Of a stretch of DNA of 13,633 bases, positions 1-7,319 are shown one piece after another (position 1 is the first letter of the stretch; the number at the start of each line of letters is the position of its first letter). This stretch comes from UBA6770 sp965661115 (GTDB taxonomy: Bacteria > Bacteroidota > Bacteroidia > Flavobacteriales_G > Salibacteraceae). A model generated the notes under the pieces. It had not been told where the DNA came from. It was given only the letters and a program-made list of their open reading frames with translations, and searched no databases. A program made the position numbers and the translations under genes. The DNA lies in assembly GCA_965661115.1 (NCBI GenBank), contig CBFICO010000065.1, positions 1 through 13,633 on the forward strand, in the 5' to 3' direction.

Positions 1-999
1 AAATTGTTCACTTTCATAGTGCCCAATATCTGCAATTATCAGTTTTTTTTCATGATCGAAAAAATCGTGATACTTAATATCTCCAGTAATAAAAACATCA
101 GCGTTTTTACCGATGGCCGATTTCAAGAGAAAACTTCCAGAACCACCGCACCAAGCTATTTTCTTAACCGTTTTAGCTAATGGCTCAGTATGTCTTATCA
201 CCTTTAGTTTAAAGGTAGATTTCAGTTTATCAAAGAATACTTCTAACGGTAATTCATCTTTTAATTCGCCTATCATGCCAGAGCCTATGAATTGATGTGC
301 ATTTTCGGTTGTATAAACTTCGTAGGCAACTTCTTCGTATGGATGTACTTTTTGCAGTGCAGTTAAAACCGCGTATCTTTTGTGTGCTTCAAAAATTACT
401 TCAATTCTATTTTCTTCTTCTATGTGTCGTTCATTGATTTCCCCCACAAAGGGGTTTGCGAATTGATTGGCTTTAAAAGTGCCTTTTCCACTTACACTAA
501 ACGAACACTCGCTGTAATTACCGATTGACCCAGCTCCAGCAGAAAACAACGCAGACATTACGTCTTCGGTGTTTTTGAAGGGACAATAGGTAACAAGTTT
601 TTCTAGTTGACTTGATTTTGGTGCAAGAATTATAGGATTTTTTATTCCCAGTAGCGCACCAATTTTAGCATTAACTCCGTGCTGGACATTATCCAAATTG
701 GTGTGAATAGCGTAAATTGCTATATCGTTTTTTATAGCCTTCAGTATAGTTCTTTCAATGTAATTTTTACCCGTAATTGATTTTAATCCTGAGAAAATAA
801 TAGGGTGATGGGCTATCACTAAGTTACATTTCTTAGAAATGGCTTCTTCAATAATAGCTTCAGTTGAATCTAAACAGATAAGAGCGCCTTTAATCTCAGC
901 GTTTTTGTCTCCCACAATCAACCCCGAATTGTCGTATGACTCCTGCAGAGCGGGAGGTGCGAGTAATTCGAGTGCGGAAATTATTTCTTTAAGTTTCAT
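1..999 (-). CDS. Nif3/YqfO-family dinuclear metal-centre protein (3' end outside window)
   Basis: The minus frame is open for 333 codons from ATG at 997-999 to the window edge. Nif3-family proteins form toroidal hexamers with a two-metal site; they are annotated as GTP cyclohydrolase I type 2 or Nif3-like, but the physiological role is unsettled. The metal ligands can be seen: the AHHPIIF motif (H64, H65), HTNLD (D103) and, near the left edge, GHYESE (H327, E331). Between the two halves lies the PII/CutA-like insert typical of the longer YqfO type, with the HPYEEVAY motif near residue 225. Family members of this type are roughly 365 residues, so only a short C-terminal tail is missing. The N-terminus MKLKEIISALE fits the family, supporting this start. 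It diverges from lpxK across a 137-base gap. In related genomes a zinc-ribbon gene often follows, which would lie outside the window. Confidence 0.93.
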   Translation of the reverse strand, partial: MKLKEIISALELLAPPALQESYDNSGLIVGDKNAEIKGALICLDSTEAIIEEAISKKCNLVIAHHPIIFSGLKSITGKNYIERTILKAIKNDIAIYAIHTNLDNVQHGVNAKIGALLGIKNPIILAPKSSQLEKLVTYCPFKNTEDVMSALFSAGAGSIGNYSECSFSVSGKGTFKANQFANPFVGEINERHIEEENRIEVIFEAHKRYAVLTALQKVHPYEEVAYEVYTTENAHQFIGSGMIGELKDELPLEVFFDKLKSTFKLKVIRHTEPLAKTVKKIAWCGGSGSFLLKSAIGKNADVFITGDIKYHDFFDHEKKLIIADIGHYESEQF

Positions 1000-1017
1000 T
1001 GAAATTATTTAAAATTT

Positions 1018-1025
1018 CAAATCTA
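1018..1025 (-). promoter_or_regulatory. Candidate -7 box for the Nif3-family gene
   Basis: Read on the minus strand this is TAGATTTG, a full match to the Bacteroidota -7 consensus TAnnTTTG, 18 bases upstream of the Nif3-family ATG. I do not see a convincing TTTG -33 box at 19-21 bases upstream, so the call is tentative. Confidence 0.35.
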
Positions 1026-1100
1026 AAAGTATTAGCTAAAGAAAAAGCTTACGGGCTTTTGTAAAGAAGCATATTTAATTCTGATAATACTTTTAAATAC

Positions 1101-1130
1101 TTGTAACGCCTCCAATTCCTTGTACTTTTG
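1101..1130 (+). promoter_or_regulatory. Bacteroidota-type promoter of lpxK
   Basis: TTG at 1101-1103 (preceded by C, so 3 of 4 in the TTTG -33 box) and TACTTTTG at 1123-1130 (full match to TAnnTTTG), separated by 19 bases, the usual spacing. The lpxK ATG begins only 6 bases after the -7 box, which places the expected transcription start at or next to the start codon; the mRNA may be leaderless or nearly so. Confidence 0.6.
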
Positions 1131-1136
1131 CCGCAC

Positions 1137-2198
1137 ATGAGAATTATTCGGTTTTTTCTTTATCCAATTGCCTTGTTGTATGGAGGGGTTATGGCCATTC
1201 GTAATTTTTTGTACGATTCTGGTTTCTTGCCCTCAAAGCTGCATGATATTCAGGTAATATCTGTAGGTAATTTATCTATGGGTGGCACTGGAAAGAGTCC
1301 GCATGTAGAATACCTCATTCGCTTATTGAGTCGTAGAAGTAATATTGCAACTTTGAGTAGGGGGTATGGGCGAAAAACTTCTGTTTTTTTGGAAGTTTCA
1401 AACTCGCATAGTTTTTTAGATGTTGGTGATGAGCCTAGAGTATTTAAGGAGAATTACCCAAGTTTACCAGTTTTTGTAGATGCCAATAGAAACAGGGGAG
1501 TTCAAGAAATAATAAAGAAGTATCCAGACGTTGAATGCGTAATTTTAGACGATGCTTTTCAACATAGGTCTTTAGTGCCAGGAATGTCAATATTGTTGAC
1601 AGATTACAGTAAACTGTATATCAAAGATTTAATGTTGCCAACCGGAGGTTTGCGGGAGCCTCAATGGGGAGCTCAAAGAGCGGATATAATTGTAGTTACA
1701 AAATGTCCGTCAATATTTTCACCAGTAGATGCTCGGGCCATTAGAAAACAGTTGAATGTAAAACCTTATCAAAAGGTCTATTTCTCCTATTTGTCATACG
1801 GGAACCCGAAACCAGTATTTGACAACAAGCATCCTAAAAATATTAAGTTATACAAAAATCAAAGCGTGCTGTTGTTTACAGGAATTGCAAAGCCGTCTAT
1901 TTTAGAGTACCACTTAAAGGATGAGGTTAAAAACATCGAACACATAAGATTTGGTGATCATCACAATTTTATGATGAATGATATTCAACGAATTCTGCAG
2001 CAATTTGAAAAAATGAAAGGAGAGGATAAGATTATTCTTACCACCGAAAAAGACGCTATACGGTTACAATCTGAAGGCATAAAAGAACTCTTAGGCAAAA
2101 TGCCGCTTTACTTTATTCCTGTTCAAGTTCAGTTCCACGGAAAAGACAAAGAAGAGTTTGATGAACAAATCATAGTATATGTTACAAGAAATAAATAA
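1137..2198 (+). CDS. lpxK: Tetraacyldisaccharide 4'-kinase (lipid A biosynthesis)
   Basis: LpxK uses ATP to phosphorylate the 4' position of the tetraacyldisaccharide-1-phosphate precursor, giving lipid IVA at the inner face of the cytoplasmic membrane. The 353-residue product has the hydrophobic N-terminal helix that anchors the enzyme (RFFLYPIALLYGG), then the P-loop GGTGKS (residues 49-54), LSRGYGRK (73-80), the catalytic DDAFQHR (D138, D139, H143; the family usually has DDGFQHR), LPTGGLREP (168-176), and TTEKDAIRL near the C-terminus. Length is normal. A TTG nine bases upstream would add MPH, but the ATG at 1137 matches the family N-terminus and lies just behind the promoter box. Its last 20 bases overlap the following nucleoside phosphorylase gene in another frame, so the two are co-transcribed and probably translationally coupled. 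Presence of lpxK shows a Gram-negative outer membrane. Confidence 0.96.
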   Translation: MRIIRFFLYPIALLYGGVMAIRNFLYDSGFLPSKLHDIQVISVGNLSMGGTGKSPHVEYLIRLLSRRSNIATLSRGYGRKTSVFLEVSNSHSFLDVGDEPRVFKENYPSLPVFVDANRNRGVQEIIKKYPDVECVILDDAFQHRSLVPGMSILLTDYSKLYIKDLMLPTGGLREPQWGAQRADIIVVTKCPSIFSPVDARAIRKQLNVKPYQKVYFSYLSYGNPKPVFDNKHPKNIKLYKNQSVLLFTGIAKPSILEYHLKDEVKNIEHIRFGDHHNFMMNDIQRILQQFEKMKGEDKIILTTEKDAIRLQSEGIKELLGKMPLYFIPVQVQFHGKDKEEFDEQIIVYVTRNK

Positions 2199-2991
2199 CA
2201 CAGCAAATTTTCTAAAGTCAAAAATCAACCAAGCCCCAGAGGTAGGAATTGTTTTGGGTTCTGGTTTGGGTGCGTTAGCAGATAAAATAGAAGTAGAATT
2301 TTCATTGGAATACAGCGATATTCCAAACTTTCCGGTGTCAACTGTTGAAGGTCATGCCGGTAAATTGATTTTTGGAAAGTTAGGTGGAAAGCAGGTTGTA
2401 GCCATGCAAGGTCGTTTTCATTATTACGAAGGCTATGGAATGGACAAGGTTGTTTTTCCAATTCGAGCAATGAAATATTTGGGCATTAAAACACTTATGC
2501 TTTCTAATGCCTGTGGTGGTGTAAACGAAACCTATGAGATTGGAGATATTATGATTATTAACGATCATATTAATCTTTTTGGAAATAACCCGCTAATGGG
2601 GCCAAACATTGATGAGTTAGGACCTCGTTTTCCAGATATGAGTGAGGCTTATGACAAGTCACTTATCGCTAAAGCTCAAAACATTGCTAAAGAGCAAGGG
2701 ATCAAGGTTCAGGAAGGTGTTTATGCGGGGGTTAGCGGTCCTTGTTTAGAAACTCCAGCGGAGTATAAGTATGCAAAAATTATAGGTGCTGATGTTATTG
2801 GAATGTCAACCGTACCTGAGGTTATTGCTGCTAGACACATGGGTGTTCCTTGTTTTGCGTGTTCAATTATTTCTGACCTTGGAGTAGAAGGGAAGATAGT
2901 GGAAGTTACTCATACCGACGTACAAGAAGTGGCAAACAGGGTTGAGCCAAAAATGACAGCAATTTTTACAGAACTAATTAGTCAGCTATAA
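2179..2991 (+). CDS. punA: Purine nucleoside phosphorylase, trimeric low-molecular-mass class
   Basis: Cleaves purine (deoxy)ribonucleosides with phosphate into free base and (deoxy)ribose-1-phosphate, serving purine salvage in the cytosol. The 270-residue product shows the family landmarks in order: phosphate-loop GSGLG (27-31), GRFHYYEGY (78-86, with R79 and H81), NACGG (110-114), GVSGPCLETPAEYK (184-197, E191 equals the base-contacting Glu), GMSTVPE (208-214, the family-diagnostic Met-Ser) and a C-terminal His (H245) in THTDV. One oddity: the residue that is Asn in mammalian and many bacterial PNPs (N243 in human) aligns here with D233 in SIISDLG; Asp at this position favours 6-amino purines in MTAP-type enzymes. 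My alignment is by eye. The gene starts inside the lpxK 3' end and stops 8 bases before the convergent metallopeptidase tail; no terminator hairpin is visible there. Confidence 0.93.
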   Translation: MLQEINNTANFLKSKINQAPEVGIVLGSGLGALADKIEVEFSLEYSDIPNFPVSTVEGHAGKLIFGKLGGKQVVAMQGRFHYYEGYGMDKVVFPIRAMKYLGIKTLMLSNACGGVNETYEIGDIMIINDHINLFGNNPLMGPNIDELGPRFPDMSEAYDKSLIAKAQNIAKEQGIKVQEGVYAGVSGPCLETPAEYKYAKIIGADVIGMSTVPEVIAARHMGVPCFACSIISDLGVEGKIVEVTHTDVQEVANRVEPKMTAIFTELISQL

Positions 2992-2999
2992 ATAGTTGG

Positions 3000-3335
3000 C
3001 TAATCCTCGTATTTAAATGTTTCAATTTTTCCAACCTTAAAGGAAGAGCTGAAGTTGGTGTTCGACCAAATTACCCCTTTAGCATCTACGCCGTATATGC
3101 TTCTTCCATAGCGGATATTCCAAGCAAAATTTGTGGTTTCCGATTCTAATTTTTGACCAATTTCGATTGGTCTTCCTCTGTCGTTAAACCAAAACACTTG
3201 GTCTTGTTCATTAATGTAGTACACGTTTTCGTCACCGTTAAAAGTGCATTTGAATAAATATTTTGTTTTAGGGGCTTCTGGGTTATAGTTCTTTTCAAGT
3301 ACTTTGTGATTAAGATTAAGAGAAGCCGCTTGCAT
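3000..3335 (-). pseudogene. Detached C-terminal part of the HExxH metallopeptidase gene
   Basis: This 111-codon frame is in phase with the peptidase gene upstream and separated from it only by one TAA (3342-3344) and two sense codons (Gly-Trp). Reading through the stop gives ...SRITSLA-stop-GWMQAAS..., which resembles the way M48-like peptidases of this phylum continue after their HPP..SRI segment (commonly a small or basic residue, then Gly-Trp). The fragment is rich in aromatic and beta-prone stretches (VYYINEQDQVFWF, GVIWSNTNF) and ends in TAG. It has no signal peptide or catalytic motif of its own, and its first in-frame ATG would give a protein without the preceding Gly-Trp. I read it as the 3' half of a single ~288-codon gene broken by a nonsense mutation. 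Readthrough or translational reinitiation at the ATG (6 bases after the stop) cannot be excluded from sequence. Confidence 0.7.
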
Positions 3336-3341
3336 CCAACC

Positions 3342-3866
3342 TTAGGCCAAAGAGGTAATTCTCGATTTTACAGGAGGGTGGTGCACGGTATCTGTTATAC
3401 CTCCAATCTTTTCCAGATTCAATAAAGCCGATTCAGCTTGCTCTAGTGTTGCGCCCATACGCTGTAAAATAAATCCACTAAAATGATCGGCAACCAATTC
3501 GTTTCCTGGGTTTGTTTTCCCATTTTTTTCGGTGTGTCCCGCCAAATTGTGCCCTATTTCATGCGCGAGTACACTGTATGCACTCCAGTCGGTTTCGGTC
3601 TGGATGCGCAGCCTCTGTATAAACTGCGGATTGTAACTAATGTATCTATTTCCGTGTTTAGTGTATGCAATAACGTTTGGAACATCCAACTGAACAACCT
3701 TAAAATCCGGAGGTAAGCCAATATAGTTGAGAATATTAGTGGTAGCTTCTTTAACAATTTGCTCGGCCTCATATTCAAGATTTTCGGGAGATGTGGGTTC
3801 CGTATCTTGTCCGAATGAAAAGCCTGATAAAAGAAAAATGAAGGCTGCGAAAACTAACTGTTTCAT
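3342..3866 (-). CDS. Secreted M48-like zinc metallopeptidase, probably truncated by an in-frame stop
   Basis: The 174-residue product begins with a signal peptide (hydrophobic 4-15, likely cut after FSFG near residue 19), so it acts in the periplasm or at the envelope. The zinc-binding HEIGH lies at 102-106, and a second motif NELVADHFSGF (122-132) supplies the expected third ligand E123 with the D127 that follows it in gluzincins of the M48 type. A conserved HPPVKSRI segment (163-170) comes just before the stop. All catalytic residues precede the TAA, so the shortened protein might retain a fold, but the in-frame continuation downstream shows that the original protein was about 288 residues. 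Its ATG overlaps the TGA of the ABC exporter by 4 bases (ATGA), so it is the last gene of a truA / exporter / peptidase operon. Substrate unknown. Confidence 0.82.
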   Translation of the reverse strand: MKQLVFAAFIFLLSGFSFGQDTEPTSPENLEYEAEQIVKEATTNILNYIGLPPDFKVVQLDVPNVIAYTKHGNRYISYNPQFIQRLRIQTETDWSAYSVLAHEIGHNLAGHTEKNGKTNPGNELVADHFSGFILQRMGATLEQAESALLNLEKIGGITDTVHHPPVKSRITSLA

Positions 3867-5623
3867 TCTTCCAATTCTGTTGCAAATTGCATGTCGTATA
3901 GTTTTTTGTAGAAACCCTCTTGCGAAATTAATTCATGATGGTTTCCACTTTCCACAATTTTTCCGTCGTTTACCACCATAATTCTGTCCGATTTTTGGAT
4001 GGTAGCCAAACGATGCGCAATAATTATGGAGGTTCTGTTTTCCGTAATTTTCTCCGTAGCCAGTTGAATCATTTCTTCCGATTCTGTATCGACAGACGAT
4101 GTAGCTTCATCCAAAATAAAAATCTCTGGATTGTACAAGTATGCGCGAATAAAAGCAAGTAACTGTCTTTGTCCAACCGATAAGGTGCCACCTCGTTCAC
4201 CTACTTCGTATTGATAGTTTCCAGGTAGTTTCATAATAAAATCGTCCGCCCCAACTTTTTTTGCAGCCTCCCGTACTTCGTCGAGTGTTATCCTAGGATT
4301 GTTGAGGATGATGTTATTGTAAATGGTATCGGAAAAAAGGAAAACATCCTGAACCACAATTCCAACATGGCGTCTAAGTGAAACTAAGTCAATATCTTGA
4401 ATAAGTTTTCCATCTACACTTATGGCCCCTTTTTGATACTCATAAAACCGCCCAAGCAAATTAATTATAGTTGATTTTCCAGCTCCAGTAGGACCAACTA
4501 AAGCTACTTTCTCACCGGGTTTTACTGAGAAATTGATATTTCTTAAAATCCACTCGGGCTTGTTGTAAGCAAACCAAACATTTTTAAAATCTAATTGACC
4601 TTTTACATCTTGGAGTTTAATATTTCCGTTGTCTTCAATTCTAGCGTTTGTATCCAGTACTTTAAATACACGCTCGGAGCTTACCATACCCATTTGTAAG
4701 GTATTAAAACGGTCAGCTAGTTGTCGGATCGGTCTAAAAAGCATATGAGTATACAGAATAAATGCGACTAGATTACCAAAACTTACCGACTCATCTATAA
4801 TCCCTCTAGAGCCAATCCAAACCAACAGGGCCAACGAAGTTGCACTAAGTAATTCAACAACAGGAAAGAAAATAGCGTTTGCCCATACCGTTCTGATGTG
4901 CGCATTTCTGTGTTTTTTGTTTATGGCTTTAAACTTTTCGTATTCCTTCTTTTCACGATTAAAAATTTGAACAATGTTCATACCCGTAAGGTGTTCTTGA
5001 ACAAAAGCATTTAGCCTAGATACTTCTGTTCTAACATCCTGAAAAGCCGATTTAATCGCCTTATTAAACATTCTGGTTGCAAGTAGTAATACTGGAATAG
5101 AGGCCAAACTGAGGAGTGCTAATCGCCAATCAGTTACAAACATTATTATCACTACAACTATAAGTTTCAGAATGTCTCCAATAATGATTAGAATGCCATT
5201 TGAAAAAACATCTGCTATGGTTTCAATATCCGAAATAACTCGAGTTACCATAGTCCCTATTGGAGTAGTGTCGTAGTATTTGAGTTTGAAGGATGATATT
5301 TTGTGATAGGTTTCTTCTCGTAAATCTTTTATTACATTTTGACCTACCCAATTGGCCATGTAAGTTTGATAGAATTGAACAAGTGTTTCAATAATGAGCA
5401 GGACGATCATACCTATGGTTAGCCATAACAGTAACTCATTATTTGGTTTTAGAATTGAATTATCAAGTGTGTATTGAACTAGAAGAGGTCTAGCTGGTCC
5501 TAAAAAACCGAGCAAAAAAGTTAAAAATCCCGTAAAGATGAATCTCCCTTTATAAGGTTGAACGTATTTCAATACGCGGCTAAAAACCTTTACATCGAAC
5601 ACCTTACCAATAATTTCACTCAT
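3863..5623 (-). CDS. ABC exporter half-transporter (fused membrane and ATPase domains), MsbA/MdlB-like
   Basis: A 586-residue protein with an N-terminal six-helix exporter domain (about residues 20-310) and a C-terminal ATPase. It should work as a dimer in the cytoplasmic membrane and export a lipid, peptide or drug. ATPase motifs in order: Walker A GPTGAGKST (near 375), Q-loop VVQDVFLFSDT, signature LSVGQRQ (near 480), Walker B IFILDEATSSVD (near 505), and H-loop IAHRLAT (near 533). All catalytic residues are present. The frame is open 30 codons further upstream, but that extension lies inside truA and has no family resemblance; the ATG at 5621-5623 overlaps the truA TGA by 8 bases (ATGAGTGA) and is the better start. 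The 3' end overlaps the peptidase ATG by 4 bases. The exact substrate cannot be told from sequence; coupling to a secreted peptidase hints at, but does not prove, peptide export. Confidence 0.93.
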   Translation of the reverse strand: MSEIIGKVFDVKVFSRVLKYVQPYKGRFIFTGFLTFLLGFLGPARPLLVQYTLDNSILKPNNELLLWLTIGMIVLLIIETLVQFYQTYMANWVGQNVIKDLREETYHKISSFKLKYYDTTPIGTMVTRVISDIETIADVFSNGILIIIGDILKLIVVVIIMFVTDWRLALLSLASIPVLLLATRMFNKAIKSAFQDVRTEVSRLNAFVQEHLTGMNIVQIFNREKKEYEKFKAINKKHRNAHIRTVWANAIFFPVVELLSATSLALLVWIGSRGIIDESVSFGNLVAFILYTHMLFRPIRQLADRFNTLQMGMVSSERVFKVLDTNARIEDNGNIKLQDVKGQLDFKNVWFAYNKPEWILRNINFSVKPGEKVALVGPTGAGKSTIINLLGRFYEYQKGAISVDGKLIQDIDLVSLRRHVGIVVQDVFLFSDTIYNNIILNNPRITLDEVREAAKKVGADDFIMKLPGNYQYEVGERGGTLSVGQRQLLAFIRAYLYNPEIFILDEATSSVDTESEEMIQLATEKITENRTSIIIAHRLATIQKSDRIMVVNDGKIVESGNHHELISQEGFYKKLYDMQFATELEE

Positions 5624-6380
5624 AACTTTTAAAATTTGGGTAAGTAATATTCCACAGAAACAATCCTTTTGCTGGGGCAGATGCACCTGCCTGGCCTCGG
5701 TCCTTGGATTCAATTATTCGTTTAAAGTCCTCTAAACTGGTTTCACCAACTCCCACATCCAACAAGGTACCAACTATGGCTCTTACCATATTGCGCAGAA
5801 ATCGATCGGCAGTAATCTCAAATACAATTCCTCCATTTGTTTCTGTCCAGGTGGCTCGCGAAACTGTGCAAATACTAGTGGAATTATCTGAACCTATTTT
5901 TTCAAATGCGCCAAAATGCTGCTCACCAAGTAAAAGCTTTGCAGCTTCGTTCATTGCATTAATGTTTGGTGTTTTGCCGTAAATGTAATGACTAGTTGGA
6001 ATTTGAAAAGGATTCTTTTTTAACGAAACGAAATAACGGTATTTTCTTTCTGTAGCGTTAAAACGAGCGTGTACATCACTTGTGGTCTCAAAAATTCGAT
6101 AAACGCCAATGTCTTGGGATAGATAACTGTTGAGTTTAAAAACCAATCTCTCCGGTTCAAATTGAACTTCGGTGTCGAAATGGGCAAAATAGGAGTTGGC
6201 ATGCACACAAGTGTCGGTTCGTCCGCAACCCACAATTTCTGTTACAGAACCGAGTAACAGCGAGAGCCCTTCTTCAATGGTTTGCTGAACAGTTGAAGCA
6301 TTGTTTTGCCTTTGCCAGCCACTAAAATTACTGCCATTGTAGCTTAATTCAATGAAATATCTTTTGAACTCCGTTTTCAA
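5616..6380 (-). CDS. truA: tRNA pseudouridine(38-40) synthase TruA
   Basis: Converts uridines 38, 39 and 40 of the tRNA anticodon arm to pseudouridine in the cytosol. The 254-residue length is typical. The catalytic aspartate is D56 in GCGRTDTCVHA (51-61); most family members have GAGRTDAGVHA, so the A-to-C and AG-to-TC changes are local variants while the essential RTD is kept. Other marks: ELSYNGSNFSGWQRQ (11-25), FNATERKYRYFV (107-118) and FLRNMVRAIVGTLLDVG (194-210). No ATG is available near the expected N-terminus, so the start appears to be TTG at 6378-6380; it sits 5 bases after a TAATTTTG promoter box. It is the first gene of the operon with the ABC exporter and the peptidase. Confidence 0.95.
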   Translation of the reverse strand: MKTEFKRYFIELSYNGSNFSGWQRQNNASTVQQTIEEGLSLLLGSVTEIVGCGRTDTCVHANSYFAHFDTEVQFEPERLVFKLNSYLSQDIGVYRIFETTSDVHARFNATERKYRYFVSLKKNPFQIPTSHYIYGKTPNINAMNEAAKLLLGEQHFGAFEKIGSDNSTSICTVSRATWTETNGGIVFEITADRFLRNMVRAIVGTLLDVGVGETSLEDFKRIIESKDRGQAGASAPAKGLFLWNITYPNFKSYE

Positions 6381-6385
6381 GTCGG

Positions 6386-6393
6386 CAAAATTA
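6386..6393 (-). promoter_or_regulatory. -7 promoter box of the truA operon
   Basis: Minus strand TAATTTTG, a full match to TAnnTTTG, followed by CCGAC and then the TTG start codon of truA. This is nearly the same layout as in front of lpxK (TACTTTTG, CCGCAC, ATG). No good -33 TTTG is visible at the expected distance, so confidence is moderate. It implies an mRNA that begins at or beside the start codon. Confidence 0.45.
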
Positions 6394-6484
6394 ATTGAAT
6401 CCTCTACGTATATTGGAAGAGTATTGTATTGCTCCGTTAATTTTTAAGAATGATGCAATAGAATTGACAGAAGAATCAGAAAAA

Positions 6485-7105
6485 ATGCGTTTCCTTCGCA
6501 GTGTGAATCGGTTTGGATTAGTTTTTATCTTGTTGATTTTTGGTCAGGTGTCTGCGCAAAAAATTGAGAGCATTTCTGTTGTTGGTCAGAAATTCAAATC
6601 GACTTATAACTGTATGCCCGATATTCAATCTTCAGGGGCAAATTGGGTGGTATTGTGTCCGTTTGGAATAATGGAAGCCAATGTTACCATCGAGTTTAAC
6701 TCTGATATAAACTGGTACGGTGATCGAGAAAAAGGACTAAGAGAGCAAATTCAATTTGCTAAATCAGCTGGATTAAAAGTATGCTTAAAACCACACCTGT
6801 ACATAAAAGGCATGAGCTGGCCAGGAGAATATAATCCTGGTTGGTTGCTATGGTCGAAGTGGGAAAGGAACTATTCCGAATACTTAAACTTCATTACAAA
6901 AATTACAAAGGAAGAGTAAGTAGATCTGTTAATGATTGGAACCGAGTGCAAAACAGCTGTTAACCTAAGGCCATTGTTTTGGGAGAGTTTGATTAAATCA
7001 ATTAGAGCCGAATTTAAGCGTGTAGTGAGCTATGCGGCTAATTGGGATAATTACCAGAATATTCCTTTCTGGGATAAGTTAGATTTTATTTGTATTGATG
7101 CGTTC
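6485..7105 (+). pseudogene. Glycoside hydrolase family 113-like gene, nonsense-mutated and 3'-truncated
   Basis: From ATG at 6485 the frame encodes a signal peptide (RFGLVFILLIFGQVSA, cut before QKI) and the first part of a TIM-barrel of the GH113 (beta-mannanase-like) type: ANWVVLCPFG, INWYGDREKGLREQ, GLKVCLKPH, GMSWPGEYNP. A TAA at 6917-6919 stops it after 144 codons. Beyond the stop the same frame continues with strong family sequence: VDLLMIGTECKTA (whose IGTE Glu is the expected acid/base), FWESLIKSIRAEF, YAANWDNYQNIPFWD and FICIDAF. Then, at about 7104, similarity ends abruptly and histidine-kinase sequence begins in another frame. The usual length is about 330-350 codons, so roughly 40% is lost. 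A TTG at 6395 would extend the frame upstream but would put 30 residues before the signal peptide, so I reject that start. The gene lies divergent from truA. Confidence 0.8.
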
Positions 7106-7319
7106 AGATAATGGTATGGGTATAGAACAAGAATTACTTCCTAGAATATTCGAGATGTTTTGTAGTGGAAGTAATTTAAGTAATGGAGTAGGCATGGGTT
7201 TGTACATCGTTAATAGTTTGGTTAGTCAGGCCAAAGGCAAAGTAACCATTGATAGTGACCTTGGTGAAGGAACATCTGTTAGCCTGCGGTTAACGAATCA
7301 TTCAGCGCCTCCTCAATAG
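7104..7319 (+). pseudogene. C-terminal remnant of a sensor histidine kinase (HATPase domain)
   Basis: The last ~71 codons of a histidine kinase: G1 box DNGMGI at the very beginning, F-box-like LLPRIFEMF, G2 box GVGMGLYIVNSLV, then the closing strands GKVTIDSDLGEGTSVSLRL, and TAG at 7317-7319. The phosphoacceptor His, the N box and every sensory region are absent; the sequence begins in mid-domain directly after the glycoside hydrolase fragment, in a different frame. It is therefore a deletion or rearrangement remnant, not a gene. An in-frame TTG/ATG at 7095-7100 could in principle start translation, but a lone half-HATPase would not be functional. Its last 41 bases overlap, on the opposite strand, the end of the STAS-like remnant. 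Confidence 0.85.

Noticed and set aside
113..295. 60-residue plus-strand open frame
   Set aside because: Antisense to the conserved Nif3-family gene; no recognisable features.
5624..5713. 30-codon upstream extension of the ABC exporter
   Set aside because: Lies inside truA in another frame, lacks exporter resemblance, and the ATG at 5623 overlapping the truA stop is the normal coupled start.
6395..6484. Upstream TTG start for the glycoside hydrolase frame
   Set aside because: Would place 30 polar residues before a clear signal peptide that begins at ATG 6485.
7095..7319. Stand-alone 74-residue ATPase-like gene
   Set aside because: It starts in the middle of a histidine kinase ATPase domain at the G1 box and lacks the N box and phosphoacceptor; a remnant, not a gene.
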